This document shows, in pieces, positions 1-11,126 of a DNA stretch of 64,000 nt (position 1 is the first letter of the stretch; every line of letters begins with the position of its first letter). The notes below the pieces were generated by a model. The model saw nothing but the letters and a program-made list of their open reading frames with translations. It had not been told where the DNA came from and searched no databases. The stretch lies in contig CM069433.1 in NCBI GenBank assembly GCA_035610365.1, positions 187,186,760 through 187,250,759 of the forward strand, written 5' to 3'. The position numbers and the translations under genes are program-made. This DNA is from Aquatica leii (lineage: Eukaryota > Arthropoda > Insecta > Coleoptera > Lampyridae).

Positions 1-467
1 GAATGGAAAAAATGGTGGGATAGAGAATGCAAGGAAGCAAAGAAAAATGCAAAGTGAGCATTAAGACAGTAAAAAAGAGAGGAAAGAAAAAGGAAGAATA
101 CAAAGAAGCAGTAAAAATATACAAGAAAACATGCGAGAGAAAGAAGGAAGAAAACAAAAGAAACAAGAAGAGCAGATCAAAGGAATAAAAACGGAAGAAA
201 ATGTATGGAAGTACCTAAAGAAAGAAAAAAAAACATGACGACAAAGATAATACAAATTGAAGAATGGGAGATATATTTTAGGAACCTGTTGGGAGGGTAA
301 GAACAAAATCAGAAAAAAGAAAAAAGAAAAGACGCGGTAGTAAGACGGGGAGAAGGAGATAGGGAAAGAATAAATGAAGAAGGAGAAATAGAAGCAATAA
401 AGAAGATAAAAAAGGAAAGGCGGCAGGAGAAGATGGGATATACGGGGAAAAAAGTGTAGCAAAAAAG

Positions 468-1130
468 ATGACGGAAATACTAAACAAAATATGGGAAGGG
501 GAAGGATTCCCGGAGAGATGGAGAGAGGGAATAATATGCCCAATCCATAAAAAAAGCGAAAAAAATAAAGTCAAGAATTACAGAGGGGTAACATTATTAA
601 GCACGGCATACAAATTATATGCGACAGTACTACAAGGAAGACTACAGAAGGAAATAGAGGAGAGAAGTTTGGTACCAGACGGACAAGCGAGATTCAGAAA
701 AAAAAGAAAAGCTGCTTTTGACAAAGTGAATAGGGAAAATCTGTAGGAATACATGAAGAGAAAAAAAATCAATGAAAGATTATTACAAAGAATAGAGGAA
801 ATCTACGAAGAATCGAGGAGCAGGGTTAAAGTGAATGGGGAAGAGAGCGAGAAGTTCATCACAAAGAGAGGTTTGAGACAAGGATGTCCACTGAGCCCAA
901 GCCTGTTCTCAGTATATACGGGAAATCTGGAAGAGACAATGAGAGGACAACAGACAGGAGGGATAGTGGTAGGGAAAACGAAGGTATGGTCGTTGGCGTA
1001 TGCGGATGACATAGTGTTGGTGGCTAAGGAAGAAAAGGAAATGAAAGAGATGATGAAAACGCTGAAAAAATACATGAAAAAAAAAAGAAATGGAAGTAAA
1101 CGCGGAGAAACCAAAAATAATGGTATTTAG
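468..1130 (+). pseudogene. LINE reverse transcriptase domain, frameshifted
   Basis: This is the polymerase core of the LINE at the left edge. Positions 468-746 read as the fingers region, with the typical sequences PIHKKSEKN, NYRGVTLLSTAYKL and LVPDGQARFR. A stop after VNRENL breaks the frame. The continuation at 753-1130 has the RQGCPLSPSLF motif and the catalytic AYADDIVLVA box at about 995-1024. Reverse transcriptases of this kind copy the element RNA into DNA at a nicked chromosomal target. The catalytic YADD is intact, but the broken frame and the poly-lysine run after it show that this copy is dead. Confidence 0.85.
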
Positions 1131-1302
1131 AAAAAGAGGGGGGAAAAGAAAAGGAGAGGAGTGGAAATAGAGTGATGAGGAAGTGCAACAAGTGAAGGAA
1201 TTTACATACCTGGGCTACACGATGAAGCAGGATATCAAGGAGGGAGAACACATAAAGGAAAGAGTGAGGAAAAGAAACAAATTAATAGGACAAGTGTAGG
1301 GT

Positions 1303-2123
1303 GTGGGGGAAAGAGTGTTCGAGATGGATATAGGAAAAAGAAAGTTGTTGTTTGAAAAGTTAATAAAGGAAGTGGTAATGTATGGAGCGAAAATATGGGG
1401 CTGGAAGGAGTGGAGGGAGGTAGAAAGGCTACAGGAAAATTACTGGAGATGGGTTTTGGGACTGGACAGAGATACACCGGGGTATATTGTGAGAGAGGAG
1501 GTACAGGTAGCAAAAATAAGAGTAGAGACAGGAAAAAGGGCTATAAAATACGAGGAAAAATTGACGGAAAGAACAGAATGCAAAATACTGCCAGAATGTT
1601 GGAAACAAATAAAGGGAGGAAAAGTGAAATACGGTCAGGAAGACAGAGAAGAGTATTACAAAAGAAACGGGTACGCGAGAGAAGAAGTAGAGATTAAGAG
1701 AAGAGGTAGTAAAAAATAAGCAGAGATAGGGACATCGAAAAACAAGAAAGATGGACAAAGATAAAAGAGAGCAGATATAATAGGAATTATAAAGATATCA
1801 AGGGTGAAGGGGTGCTAGAATATTTAAATAATATAGAGAATAAAAGCAACAAAAAGAAAAAAATGATAGCACGGTTCAGATGTGGCAACGAGGAGTTAGG
1901 CAACAAATATTGGAAAAAAGAAGAATAAAAGATGTGCAGACTATGTGGAGAAGAGACGAAGGACCTTAACCACATGAGAGAGAAATGCAGTGAATTAAGA
2001 GAAGAAATTATGAAAACAGAGGAAATCTTAAGACGAAAACGGAAATGGAGCGGAGTGGATGAAAAAAGTATGGAGAAGGAAGAAAAAGTTAAGAGGAGAA
2101 GAGAGATAAGGAAATGTATTTAA
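1303..2123 (+). pseudogene. LINE pol C-terminal region with a CCHC-type knuckle
   Basis: Downstream of the polymerase core, frame 1303-1719 contains the thumb-like VMYGAKIWGWKEW segment and WRWVLGLDRDTPGYIVREE. This is the usual post-polymerase region of insect LINEs that end in a knuckle. After two frameshifts, 1932-2123 contains CRLCGEETKDLNHMREKC, a Cys-Cys-His-Cys arrangement expected to bind zinc and nucleic acid. The segment FTYLGYTMKQ at about 1200-1230 links this to the reverse transcriptase. The copy is a pseudogene. It cannot be ruled out that two overlapping degraded copies are present. Confidence 0.75.
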
Positions 2124-2125
2124 AA

Positions 2126-3042
2126 AAAAAGTAAATAGAATGTAAATATAGAATGTAAGGTAACAAGTGTAAAGCACGAACTAATTTGTAAGCTAAGGCA
2201 ACAAATAAAGTTAAACTTATATATAGGCGCCAGTTAATTTAATTCGAGTCCTGAATTCAAGAAGTAATACTAAAGTAGCATCTTAATTACATTTAGAACT
2301 AGCAAAATTTACATAAAAATATAACCGAAGTAAAGTTTAGACTTAAGGAAACTAAGTTTCCTTGTTATCGCACAATGTTAGACAAATTACGTGGAATAAC
2401 ACACGTAGCATAAAGTAAAATTAACTAAACGGGAACAGGTTTTGCCTTTTTGTTAATTAAACATAAAATCAAATTAATGAATGATAAACTTTTTGACCTA
2501 GCCCAACATTTGAGAATGAAAGCAAGACATCTACATAACACAACGAAAATAAATGCTACTACCGTACAGCCTTGTTTTAGAAATAACGTTACCAAACCTC
2601 GGTGTCGACAGAATGGGTCTTCGGCTAAAGCTCTAGACAAATCCCTGGTCCGTATGTATATTCGGAAAAGAAAATCTACAACATTAGGGTAAAATAACAC
2701 ATCACTGATTCCATGTAGGTCACTAGTTAATTATAAGTACCAAAAAGAAAGAAAATAAACGTCTGCATACAATTTAATATTACTTGTACTTAACCCCTTT
2801 TACGTAAGATAGATTAGTTGTAACGCAGGCACATCTTCATAATCCTAATTCAAGTTTCTTGTCCAGAAAGAAAAGAAAGTAACCTTCGTAAATTTTTGGT
2901 TAAGAAAATTTGATTCGTGTTTTACTGGATTGTAAACACCCGCGTACGCCACCTAACTTGATGTGCGTCGCTGCATTAACCTTTCGGGTATAAAGGTAAC
3001 ATTAATAGAGCCAAAAAAAACCCTTAAGCTAATTTTTGTGCT
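2126..3042. other. AT-rich DNA with no recognised gene
   Basis: I see no convincing coding region, RNA gene or terminal repeat here. Short open frames, for example around 2450-2690 on both strands, have no motif I recognise. Confidence 0.6.
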
Positions 3043-3122
3043 CAAACCCGCGTCGCATTGAAGCGGTACTATGTAACAATTAAATGGTGAAAAAAGTATT
3101 TCTACCTCCACTTGTTATCGAT
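3043..3122 (+). repeat. 80-bp direct repeat, left copy (flanks Gypsy fragment)
   Basis: This copy is nearly identical to 5194-5273 (about four differences over 80 bp) in the same orientation. It starts CAAACCCGCGTCGCATTGAA and ends CTTGTTATCGAT. The pair brackets the Gypsy pol fragment. It may be a residue of LTRs or a dispersed repeat that the Gypsy copy entered. Confidence 0.85.
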
Positions 3123-3988
3123 GATGTTATTAAAAAAACGCAACAAATCCCCCCTAGCAAAATAACAGACCGGAGCGTATAGAAAAAGAATGAGAACAAA
3201 CACAATAAGAGACTCGTGAGATCAATCCAAGAAGAAGAAATGTGAAAAAAAAAAGAAATTTTCCCAATTCGCAAAGTATCAACAATCCAAAGTGTCCAAA
3301 AGTCGTATGAAGCGGAATGATACTCCAAAGAAACAAGAATGGAAGTATCAGAAAAAGGTACGCGTTGAAAGTCGACATTAGTCGATACGCTATGGAAGCA
3401 AGAAAACAACGAAATCCCAAAACATCAGTGAGAGTTAACCCTAAACAAACCAAGAGAAAAGGAATAGATATAGGGCAGAAAAAAGTTCAGACCGCGGTCC
3501 AGGACAAAGCCCTAAAATCCCATGAAACCCCAATCCACAGAAACAAACTCCAACCTACGAATACAAATCCAACCCTAAATAAAGAAAGTAGGTAAAACTC
3601 GAGTTACAGGATGTACTGTGTATAGACCCTAAAATCGCCAAAAATGCGTATGCTGTTTATCCACACCGTCAAAATAAACCAGAAGACAAATTTTCAAAGA
3701 AAAAGACAACTCAAAGAGACCATAAAGAAACTCTAAACATCAAATTGGGTTACATCAACAAAGTCGACTAAGTCGTAACTCTTCTAGAAGAAAGCAAAGC
3801 CAAAGTTCCCGAGTCTAGAGATTAGAAAAAGGACCCATAAACTTACTTGCGAGCTTGGCGTTAAAATGTCGAGTAGCATCAGAAAGGGCATAATTACGTA
3901 ACCAGACTATATCCCCAAAAACAAACTTAATTCTGCGACGTAGAGCATAACGTTTTTCAGTAAGTTGGTAAGCTCGTAGTAAATGTTT
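3123..3988. other. Sequence between direct repeat and Gypsy integrase, unassigned
   Basis: This probably belongs to the 3' part of the minus-strand Gypsy copy because it lies between the integrase and the left direct repeat. No domain could be recognised. An open frame on the plus strand at 3317-3595 is lysine/threonine-rich and has no known motif. Confidence 0.4.
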
Positions 3989-5125
3989 TTAAATAGTAGT
4001 ATTGATGTTAGTACGAAATTTATAATCAACTACAGGTGGTTCTGGTTCCACAATTGGAGAAGATTTAGACAGTGGAGCACCTATCTGATTGCCTAAGCCG
4101 TTATATTCACGACCAAAAATTGCAAAGTAAGGAGTCATTCGAAGAGATTCGTGCTTTGCTGTACGAAGAGCACAGCCTATTTTTGACAAGTGTACATCCC
4201 AGTGACGATGATTTTCTCTAACATATGTAGCTGTCATAGTTTTTAGATTACGGTTGAGTCTTTTATCTTTGACCAAACAGACTTGGTCTTCTACCAATTT
4301 ATATACAGAAACAGCTGTTGCCGTACGCATAGGAAAGAAAAGAGAGAATTTAGTAAAGTAATCAGTCAAGACGAAATCAAAACAATGTCCTTTATTGAAT
4401 CGAGGTAAAAGACCAATTATATCGCAGTTTAAAACTTTCCAAGGACCAATAATATCTCTGTTAAATCCGAGCACAACAATCTTGAAGACCTCACCATGAC
4501 CTGCTGTAGGTGGATCATGATACAGAGAAATAATACCAACACGTTGGTCGGTAGGTACCACAATTTTCCATTCGTCCACCGGTTCATTTTTAAGTAAACA
4601 ACAAGGATCTTTTACTCTGCGTAACAGAACGTCGTTCTCCACAGTCCAATTAGGATAGCTACGACGATTAGTACGAATTTTAGTACAAAAATTTAGATAC
4701 CAAAAATCCAAAATAGGTAAAGTAATTCCAAGAGACGAATATGAAGGTTGATCAGAAATCGTAGAGCGTATAGGTACAGAACGTGACAGCATGTCGGGTA
4801 CCAAGATTTCTTTACCTTTCCGATGTTTAATCGTGAAGTTATACTGCTGTAGTTGAATTGCCCAACGAGCTAAACGACCTGTAGAACTATTTAAACGGTT
4901 AAAGAATGGGAATCAGTAATGACAGTAAAGTGCATGCCTTCCAAGTAAGGACGAAATTTTTCGATCGCCCACAGAACTGCTAAACACTCTTTCTCCGTAG
5001 TGGAGTAGTTCCTCTCTGCTTTTAAAAGAGACCTACTAGAATAACTAGTTACTTTTCCCTTTCTTCCGTTTCTTGACTTAAAACAGCACCTAATCCATAG
5101 TCACAAGCGACTAACCACCTCCGCC
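3989..5125 (-). pseudogene. Gypsy-type pol fragment: RNase H, linker and integrase pieces
   Basis: Read on the minus strand from about 5125, the sequence shows a Gypsy RNase H domain: [10 protein letters not shown], then the highly typical [21 protein letters not shown] and [12 protein letters not shown]. It continues into the frame at 4804-3989, with VPDMLSRS at the RNase H end, the integrase N-terminal region, and a core with CDIIGLLPRFNKG followed by FVLTDYFTKFSLFFP. The C-terminal TPYFAIFGREYN is the usual post-core motif. The fragment lacks gag, protease and most of the reverse transcriptase. One frameshift near 4900 separates RNase H from the rest. The histidine/cysteine zinc finger of the integrase is degraded. 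Confidence 0.85.
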
Positions 5126-5193
5126 CCGCACGGATAGCAACGGTGAAAATGCTCTAAAAGCGCGCCAAATCTAATTACCAACAGCACGTAGCC

Positions 5194-5273
5194 CAAACCC
5201 GCGTCGCATTGAAGCGATACTTTGTAACAATTACATGGTGAAAAAAGTATTTCTACCTCCACTTGATATCGAT
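5194..5273 (+). repeat. 80-bp direct repeat, right copy
   Basis: Partner of 3043-3122. In the minus orientation of the Gypsy fragment this copy lies upstream of RNase H, where an internal pol sequence would be expected. The element is therefore internally deleted, or the repeat is not a normal LTR end. Confidence 0.85.
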
Positions 5274-6355
5274 AAAATTAAAAAAATTCTAACAAAGCGT
5301 TCAAAGAACATGTTTTTTTGCTGCAAATATGTATCTAAATTGTACCATAAACATTTAAAAAATTTTTCGCCGAATTTTCTATTTATGTATTTATGTTCTC
5401 TGTTCCAGTTTTAAATGAATGCTATAGCCCTTAATTAAAAAAGTTCTAAGTCATTTATAATTTGATTTATAATTAAAATTAGTTTAAAAAAGTTACATTA
5501 ATAGCTCAAATAAATTTAAGCTGCATGCCCAAGTATGAAATTGTTGTTTTAATTAGCCTAAATTTTTAATATTTCCGGATTAAATTAAAGTCAACATTCC
5601 GTTTTTTTTTTGTAAAAAAAGTATTATCATCATTTGAACGAAATTAGTAGTTGAACATTTGTAATCTTAATTCCCATTAAGAATTCTCATAACATTTATT
5701 CGCAGTTTGCATTTTTTTATAAAAACAGTTTTTTATGAATATTGATAAAATCCGATGTTCAATTGTTTGTTTGATTACACTGTCGTAATACACGGAAAGA
5801 ATGCTTCAACTTTGCTGATTTAACCAAATTTATGGATGATATCGAACCTACTAGTTTAAGTATTAGACAGAAGGTATGCGTAACTCAAATTTACTTATCT
5901 GTGCATGTAGAGGGTTATTTTCAGGCGCCTTTCGTAAAATCTTAATCTTAACAAGTAGCGAGAAAATTAATCTATTAAAAAGATATTATTTTTAGTTAGA
6001 TATAACTGAACTGGAAATCAAAACTAATATGAGTTTGTTACCTATCAATCAACTATAGTTTTTTTTCAATATGCGAATAAATCTTTCACCTTTAGCTAAA
6101 GCTTAGGTAACTGATTTTCCAAATTGTGAGCAATTGGGATACCTGGTATTAAAACCAAGCGGTTTTATTAATTTGTTAATTATTACATATACTTTGATTT
6201 TCTATAGTGTAAATTCCTCTACAGGGAAAGCTTTAGAACCCTACCTCCACGTGGTTAAAGGTGGACAACGAAGCTCAGATTATAATATCTATACGGCAAT
6301 AATATCCTGTTGCACGTCCAAAGGGTACGTGGACACTAGTTATTCGATGCAATCC
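5274..6355. other. AT-rich DNA, nothing recognised
   Basis: No coding or structural signal was found. The open frame at 6134-6358 probably lies in the 5' region of the following LINE; its product matches nothing I know. Confidence 0.5.
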
Positions 6356-6359
6356 TAAG

Positions 6360-7015
6360 AAGTCGCGCGGTCGCGCGCACCTTCTCCCGCCCCCTCGGCC
6401 GACGACGACGAATCCAATGACTCCCAACTGTCCACACTCGAAAAATCCTTGGAAGCAGAGGTCCTAACTATGTCTAAACTGATTTCTACCTCCAAAGAAT
6501 CCGTTGCCAGACGAACGAAATTAATAGATGTAGTGTCCCGCATTCAACTATTTTTCGTCGATCAACTCTTGCCAAAAGAATGTCGCAGCAACATTCAGAT
6601 ATTTCGGGCGCTCTTAGGGGCGTACAAACTGCCTTAAAGACGGCGACTGACAAGTCACAATTGGTCCTGTTTCTGACGCTTAAGTAGCTCGGTCTAGCAG
6701 AATAACAGACAGAGTAAAGGTACCTTCCGGTAAATCATATCGCGCCAGTCCCAAGGTCCACAGTTGTGATAATTCCCAAGCCTGAGTCTAACATGAAGAC
6801 ATCTGACGAGACCAAAACAAAGCTCATGACAGTTCTTAATCCTACTACACTTCGTTCAAGACTAGACCAAGTGACGAAAATGGGACAAAACTCCGTTTTG
6901 GAGTCCGAAAACACCGAGCTTTCCAAGATCCCAGCGGATATCCTCGACAAAGCCGATCTTGTTATATGACCGCAAGGCAAAATCCTTTCTAGGATCTCTA
7001 TCACGAACGTTATAA
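6360..7015 (+). pseudogene. LINE ORF1, N-terminal half, frameshifted
   Basis: Three frames in succession give one ORF1-like sequence. First comes an acidic serine-rich start (SADDDESNDSQLSTLEKS). A segment ending IQIFRALLGAYK follows, then a frame from about 6735 with VVIIPKPESN, a SDETKTKLMTVLNP stretch and SENTELSKI. The last part is the beta-strand/helix module found before the zinc knuckles in ORF1 of R1-, jockey- and I-type elements. It probably helps ORF1 protein bind element RNA. The frame breaks near 6360, 6640 and 6970. Assignment rests on motif order, not on a search. Confidence 0.65.
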
Positions 7016-7934
7016 TGTTTTTGTTCAGTTCAACCTAAAACATTATAAAACTTTTCTAATTGCAATCTATTGCGGTTTACACGCCTTCGGTTTAGGCAAC
7101 TTTATATTCTCTAATAGACAGAGTATTTACGAGTCGTGCGCAAATTCAAAGATCACATTTCTTTTGGATAAAGATTTGATAAAAATTCAATTCGATTCCT
7201 AGCACTGGTGCGGTGTAAACGGTGCGACAGAATTGTCGAGTACCAAATAAAGTAAATCATCGCCTTTGGCGAATTCGATTATTGGCATTTGCCCTTTATT
7301 ATTTTATTTAACGCCAGTTCATTACTAGTAAGCAACTCACTTTTTTTAAACACACGACTCATAAATCTCTCTAACAGACTTCACCCCGTTTCTATCATAC
7401 AAGCCTTTCATCAAAGTTGAAATTTGACCTTTGGCCGAAGTGTAAACCGTAGTGGAAGCTCCGCCGCTGCCAGTGGACGCCACCCACGGGAGTAGTCAAT
7501 TACAAGTTGCTACTTCAGCACACTGTTTAAACAAAAATTTGTATATACATAAGTAACAATAATAGGTAAATTAATTTAAGATAACGTGTAATTTAACCAA
7601 CGACAAGAAGACAAACATTTAAGTTACATATCTTCTTTTTTATTTTATTTTTATAATTATACCGTTTTTAAAGTGTGGAGAAGTTCTTTTATTATAACCA
7701 TTGCTATTCCGTTCCAGTTCGGACATAACTGGATGGCGCCCAACGGTAATTAGAGTGATTGAATTAACCGTTCATACTTTTATTTAAAAAGAACCACGAC
7801 AGCCTGTACCATGTAAAGCAGCCGCGCGGTGTCAACAAACACGTTACAACGTTCCTACCAACCTCTCCCCCGCGCAAGTAAAGTAAGCGGTCCTTGAGCA
7901 AAATTTCAATGCCGCTACTAATGAAATAGCGTAA
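7016..7934. mobile_element. Insertion splitting LINE ORF1; contains tRNA-Lys-type primer-binding-like site
   Basis: ORF1 coding stops at about 7015 and resumes at about 7935. The intervening DNA is AT-rich with no clear ORF. At 7734-7744 the sequence TGGCGCCCAAC matches the primer-binding-site start seen in retroelements primed by tRNA-Lys. This suggests the insert is the 5' LTR plus leader of an LTR retroelement. I could not identify LTR ends or a target-site duplication, so the class is uncertain. Confidence 0.35.
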
Positions 7935-8285
7935 CAGGCCAGTGCTATTCATATTCGAGCTCAGAGATAGATTCAATTGCAATTGGATAATTGAACTAAC
8001 TCCGGAGGTAAGAGAATACCTCATGGCCAGTCGTCGTGTTTACGTTGCATGAAACTCATGCAAGGTCAATGACCATGTACGCATCAATGTTCGGTCACTA
8101 ATCAGGTGAATGTAAAAACGAAAATCAATGCGGTATTTGTGCTGACAAGCACGAAACTAAAGACCCTGCATGTATCAGATATGATCATAAAGGCGAGGTG
8201 ATAAAAAACAAGGCGTTTTCCAATAACTGCCCGGCGTACCTAAAGAGGCTTGATGCCAAGATTGCTAACACCGATTATGGACAGT
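7935..8285 (+). pseudogene. LINE ORF1, C-terminal half with zinc knuckles
   Basis: After the insertion the frame reads LTPEVREYLMASRRVYVA, the segment that normally precedes the CCHC knuckles of ORF1 proteins in R1/I-type LINEs. A TGA sits where a tryptophan is expected (about 8050). A small deletion damages the first knuckle near 8085-8112, where GH-stop-SGEC is readable. The second knuckle reads CGICADKHETKDPAC and is followed by NCPAYLKRLDAKI. ORF1 proteins coat the element RNA. This one is inactive. Confidence 0.7.
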
Positions 8286-8289
8286 AAGG

Positions 8290-9364
8290 ACTCTCCTCTG
8301 ACTCTTAGGATTGCGCAAGTAAATCTTCAGCGTTCTCGTGCTGCAACCTTGGAAGTCATGGGCTTCTCCTTCGACAACGACATTGACATTTTACTGACCC
8401 AAAGCCTTATATGTATCGTTCTGGTTCAGGCTATAGGCTCGCTGGGGCGGCCTTGCCCTTCAACAGAATCACCGCATCCACTTCTATGCAGTATTTCTCG
8501 GCTATTGTTTTCAATAGCGCAAAGCCCGTCGGAGTAGTTACCCTCAGTCATCTAACTAATGACTGCACTGCCGTATCTATGATTACAGTTGGAAACACCT
8601 CCTTGGATGTCGTTGGCGTATATTGGCCACCAAGCGAGGATGTTCGCATTCATCTAGAACATCTAGACAGAGTGTCAGTTATTACAGCAGGTGACTTTAA
8701 TTCTAAATCGCCGCTTTGGCACTTCTTGCTTACTGACGAACAAGGCAGAAGCGTAGAGAAAATCGTGAGTGAACGTGACCTATATGTTGTAAATGAGCCC
8801 AACCAACCTTTTACCTTTGCTAGTCACCAAGGTTCTTCAAACATTGATGTCACTGTAGCATCGCAAGTTTCAGCAAGGAAAATTTCTAACTGCGAAGTAA
8901 TCCCTGAAGTGATTGAAAGTGACCACCGACTTATACGTTTTGATTTAACCGTCGAAAATCCTCGACCGGTTCCGATCCCCAAGCGCATCCTAGACGTAAA
9001 ACACATAGATTCTGTCAAGCTAAACAAAGGGGCCAGCGCGCTCCTTCCCACTTATCTTCCACGTGGAGCTAAGTGTCATGATCCTAATTCTATAGACGTC
9101 TCTGTTGATAAGCTGACCATGCTGATCCTCGAGTCTAGCCCAAATAGCTTAAACCGAGTTCACTCGAACTCTAGAGGTGGCCTAAGAAGCAAGGATAAGC
9201 CAAAAGGTAGGTGCCTCGCGGAACGTAGTGCACTCATGCGAAGCTGGGATAAATTGCTAGTATTTAACACGTTCAGTCCCGCGGCTAAACTTTCGTCACA
9301 GCCTATGGACTGCAGAACGAAGTTTATTTTAAACCTTCTTTACAGTTCATCGGCCCATATTTAA
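8290..9364 (+). pseudogene. APE-like endonuclease domain of an R1-like LINE
   Basis: Frame 8250-8420 starts the domain (LRIAQVNLQRSRAATLEV). A frameshift near 8415 moves to 8411-9364, which carries the rest: GVYWPPSEDV, AGDFNSKSPLWH (the catalytic Asp-Asn region), a QGSSNIDVT motif, and ESDHRLIRFDL with the terminal catalytic Asp-His. The enzyme nicks chromosomal DNA to prime reverse transcription. The domain is followed by the usual linker SKDKPKGRCLAERSALMRSW, then a stop at 9362-9364. No reverse transcriptase is found downstream. The domain is well conserved apart from the single frameshift. Confidence 0.8.
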
Positions 9365-10829
9365 TTGTACTTTACAGTTGTATTTCAGCGTCCCGTGTCC
9401 TTAAAGCATTATCTTACGCAAAATATTAGATTTTCTTATTTTTTCTTTTTCTTTACGTAATTCAAATTAATTTTGATTAAGTATAACGTTAAATGTGTGC
9501 TTCATGGCCTGTTATTTTTTTAATTTGAATATAAGAAAAATGACAAAATTTAGAAAATAGAACTTTTATTAAATATAAGAGGAGTAAGGTTTTACATATT
9601 ACAAAAAAAAAAATTCAAACGTTGCTATTTGTTTTTTTGAACACTAAACCATTCTATGATCATTTTTCTCTTGAACCGAGAACTGGTTTATGGACCCCAC
9701 ACAAGTATTTTATTTTTTACATTTTTGCGTTTTGAAAAGTTTTTTTTATTACTTTTCCTTAAAATTTTATTTATATTTATACACCATGTAAAATACGCAA
9801 TGGCATACAAAAATTATTAGGCCAATGGAAAGTATAAAAATTACTTAGGGCCTAAAATGTTCAATAAAAATTTAAAAACAAATTTAAAAAAATGCGAAAA
9901 TTTTAAGCGTTGTTCTATACTATTAGAAACAAATTTATATGTCGCAACAGTTGCCCCACCAAAATTCGACGTAATGCAGAAATTCCAAGTAGACGGAGCG
10001 GTTCTAGGCGCGGGCGGGGCCCCCGGTTGAAAGAAATATTGTGTAAAAAAATGCAAATATCCCCAAATAAAGAAATAACCTTTCATCTTGCTTTACGTAA
10101 TAAATAATAATAAAACAAGTACATCAACAAAATATAATAATACAAAGAAGTAAAACTTTTTAACCAAATAATTAGAAAACATTAATAATTTATAGTTTTT
10201 GAACTATTTTTAAAGTTATATCATTATATACTTTCTTTCTTTACTTTTACTTATAATTTTGCCTTTTTTCATAATGTTAATAAACCCATATAGGGTTGGA
10301 AAAAGTAACGAATTTTGCAATAATTTTAATTTGATTCATTTTACATCTCAATTATTTTGGAAAACCTAGGATTGTTGATTATAAAACTATTAAACAAACA
10401 TTTACAAATGTTTTTCTACATTTATTACTAGTACCTAGCGTATTGAAACCAAATCAAAGATTGAATTAAAATTTGAAAAGAAAAAATACAGAAATTCTCA
10501 TCAAAATTACGCTTAAGGCAATGTTTCCAGAGACCCGAAACCCCGTTCTTCTGGGGGGTATTTCATTCTCCCACTAATGTCTCCTTCTTCCCAAAGCTCC
10601 GCCATTACTAAGTAGTGTATATAAAGGAGTTACTTAAAATTCATTTTATAATGTATAATATTTAGTGTTGCTTTGTGTGTCAATTTTGTGCAAAATGCAA
10701 CGTCTGCCTGGACAAGCAAAGTAAAACACATTTTAAATTATTTGTAACTACCATATTTTAAACTGCGCACGCAGCAGATTATTGGCGGAAAACGTCAGAA
10801 TTGGTTAGACAGGGGGTAAATTTAATTTA
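9365..10829. other. AT-rich DNA with short GC-rich islands
   Basis: No gene recognised. Two small GC-rich islands, 9985-10025 (containing GGGCGGGGCCCCCGG) and 10530-10610, stand out from the AT-rich background and may be worn transposon ends. At about 10670-10735 a 23-residue cysteine-rich frame recalls the C-terminal cysteine region of piggyBac transposases, but it is too short to call. Confidence 0.5.
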
Positions 10830-11125
10830 TACCACCATTTTCTTAATAAAATCAAATAAAGACAGCGGTGTCACTTTCTACTACAGGGTTCTTCTCGTGA
10901 CAAGTTGTTTTTTGGTGGTTTGGCGTGTTTTAATATTCGTACTACATCTTGTCGTATTGTGTCTGCTGATGGAATATTTCAGATGCTAGCTTCCACGTTG
11001 TAAATGATGTCTTCGACTGGAACCTCAGATGGTGATACGGCGTAGTTAAACTCTTTTGCCAAAACGCTTTTCGCGTTGTCGTCTAATGAAAAATTGGATA
11101 GGTTGTAGACGAGTTTTTCAACAAA
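10830..11125 (-). pseudogene. Penelope-like element, N-terminal coding segment, inverted
   Basis: The minus strand encodes the Penelope N-terminal signature: a VYNLSNFSLDDNAKSVLAK stretch, SPSEVPVEDIIYNVEASI, then after a stop NIPSADTIRQDVVRILKHAK and PPKNNLSREE. This is the conserved region in front of the Penelope reverse transcriptase. It lies head-to-head with the C-terminal part of a Penelope element on the plus strand that begins only a few bases away. The polymerase core between the two is missing. The frame contains two TGA stops and then fades out near 10830. Confidence 0.75.
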
Positions 11126-11126
11126 G

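Larger units (their letters stand above)
1..2125 (+). mobile_element. Non-LTR retrotransposon (LINE) fossil, purine-rich coding strand
   Basis: Broken LINE pol reading frames run left to right from the window edge, so the 5' part lies outside. In order they show a lysine-rich linker with a WWDREC motif at the very start, reverse transcriptase, a thumb/C-terminal region and a cysteine-histidine knuckle near 1932-1995. Frameshifts and stops separate the pieces, for example at about 750, 1130, 1300 and 1720. The coding strand is extremely rich in A and G. After 2120 the sequence becomes plain AT-rich DNA with no obvious poly(A) tail, so the 3' end is approximate. The clade was not determined. 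Confidence 0.85.
6360..9364 (+). mobile_element. R1-like LINE, 5' part only (ORF1 plus endonuclease)
   Basis: This plus-strand LINE fossil contains ORF1 (6360-about 7015 and about 7935-8285) and an APE-like endonuclease (8290-9364). It stops in the endonuclease-RT linker, so the reverse transcriptase and 3' UTR are absent. The endonuclease wording, GDFNSKSPLWH and QGSSNIDVTVAS, resembles R1-clade LINEs. About 0.9 kb of foreign-looking sequence splits ORF1. A LINE that keeps its 5' half and lost its 3' half is the reverse of normal 5' truncation, so a later deletion or rearrangement is likely. Confidence 0.8.

Noticed and set aside
61..1758. Long minus-strand open frames rich in Phe, Ser and Leu
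   Set aside because: They are the complement of a purine-rich LINE and have no independent motif.
10670..10735. Cysteine-rich frame as the C-terminal domain of a piggyBac transposase
   Set aside because: Only about 23 residues, no further transposase sequence nearby, and the cysteine spacing is not convincing.
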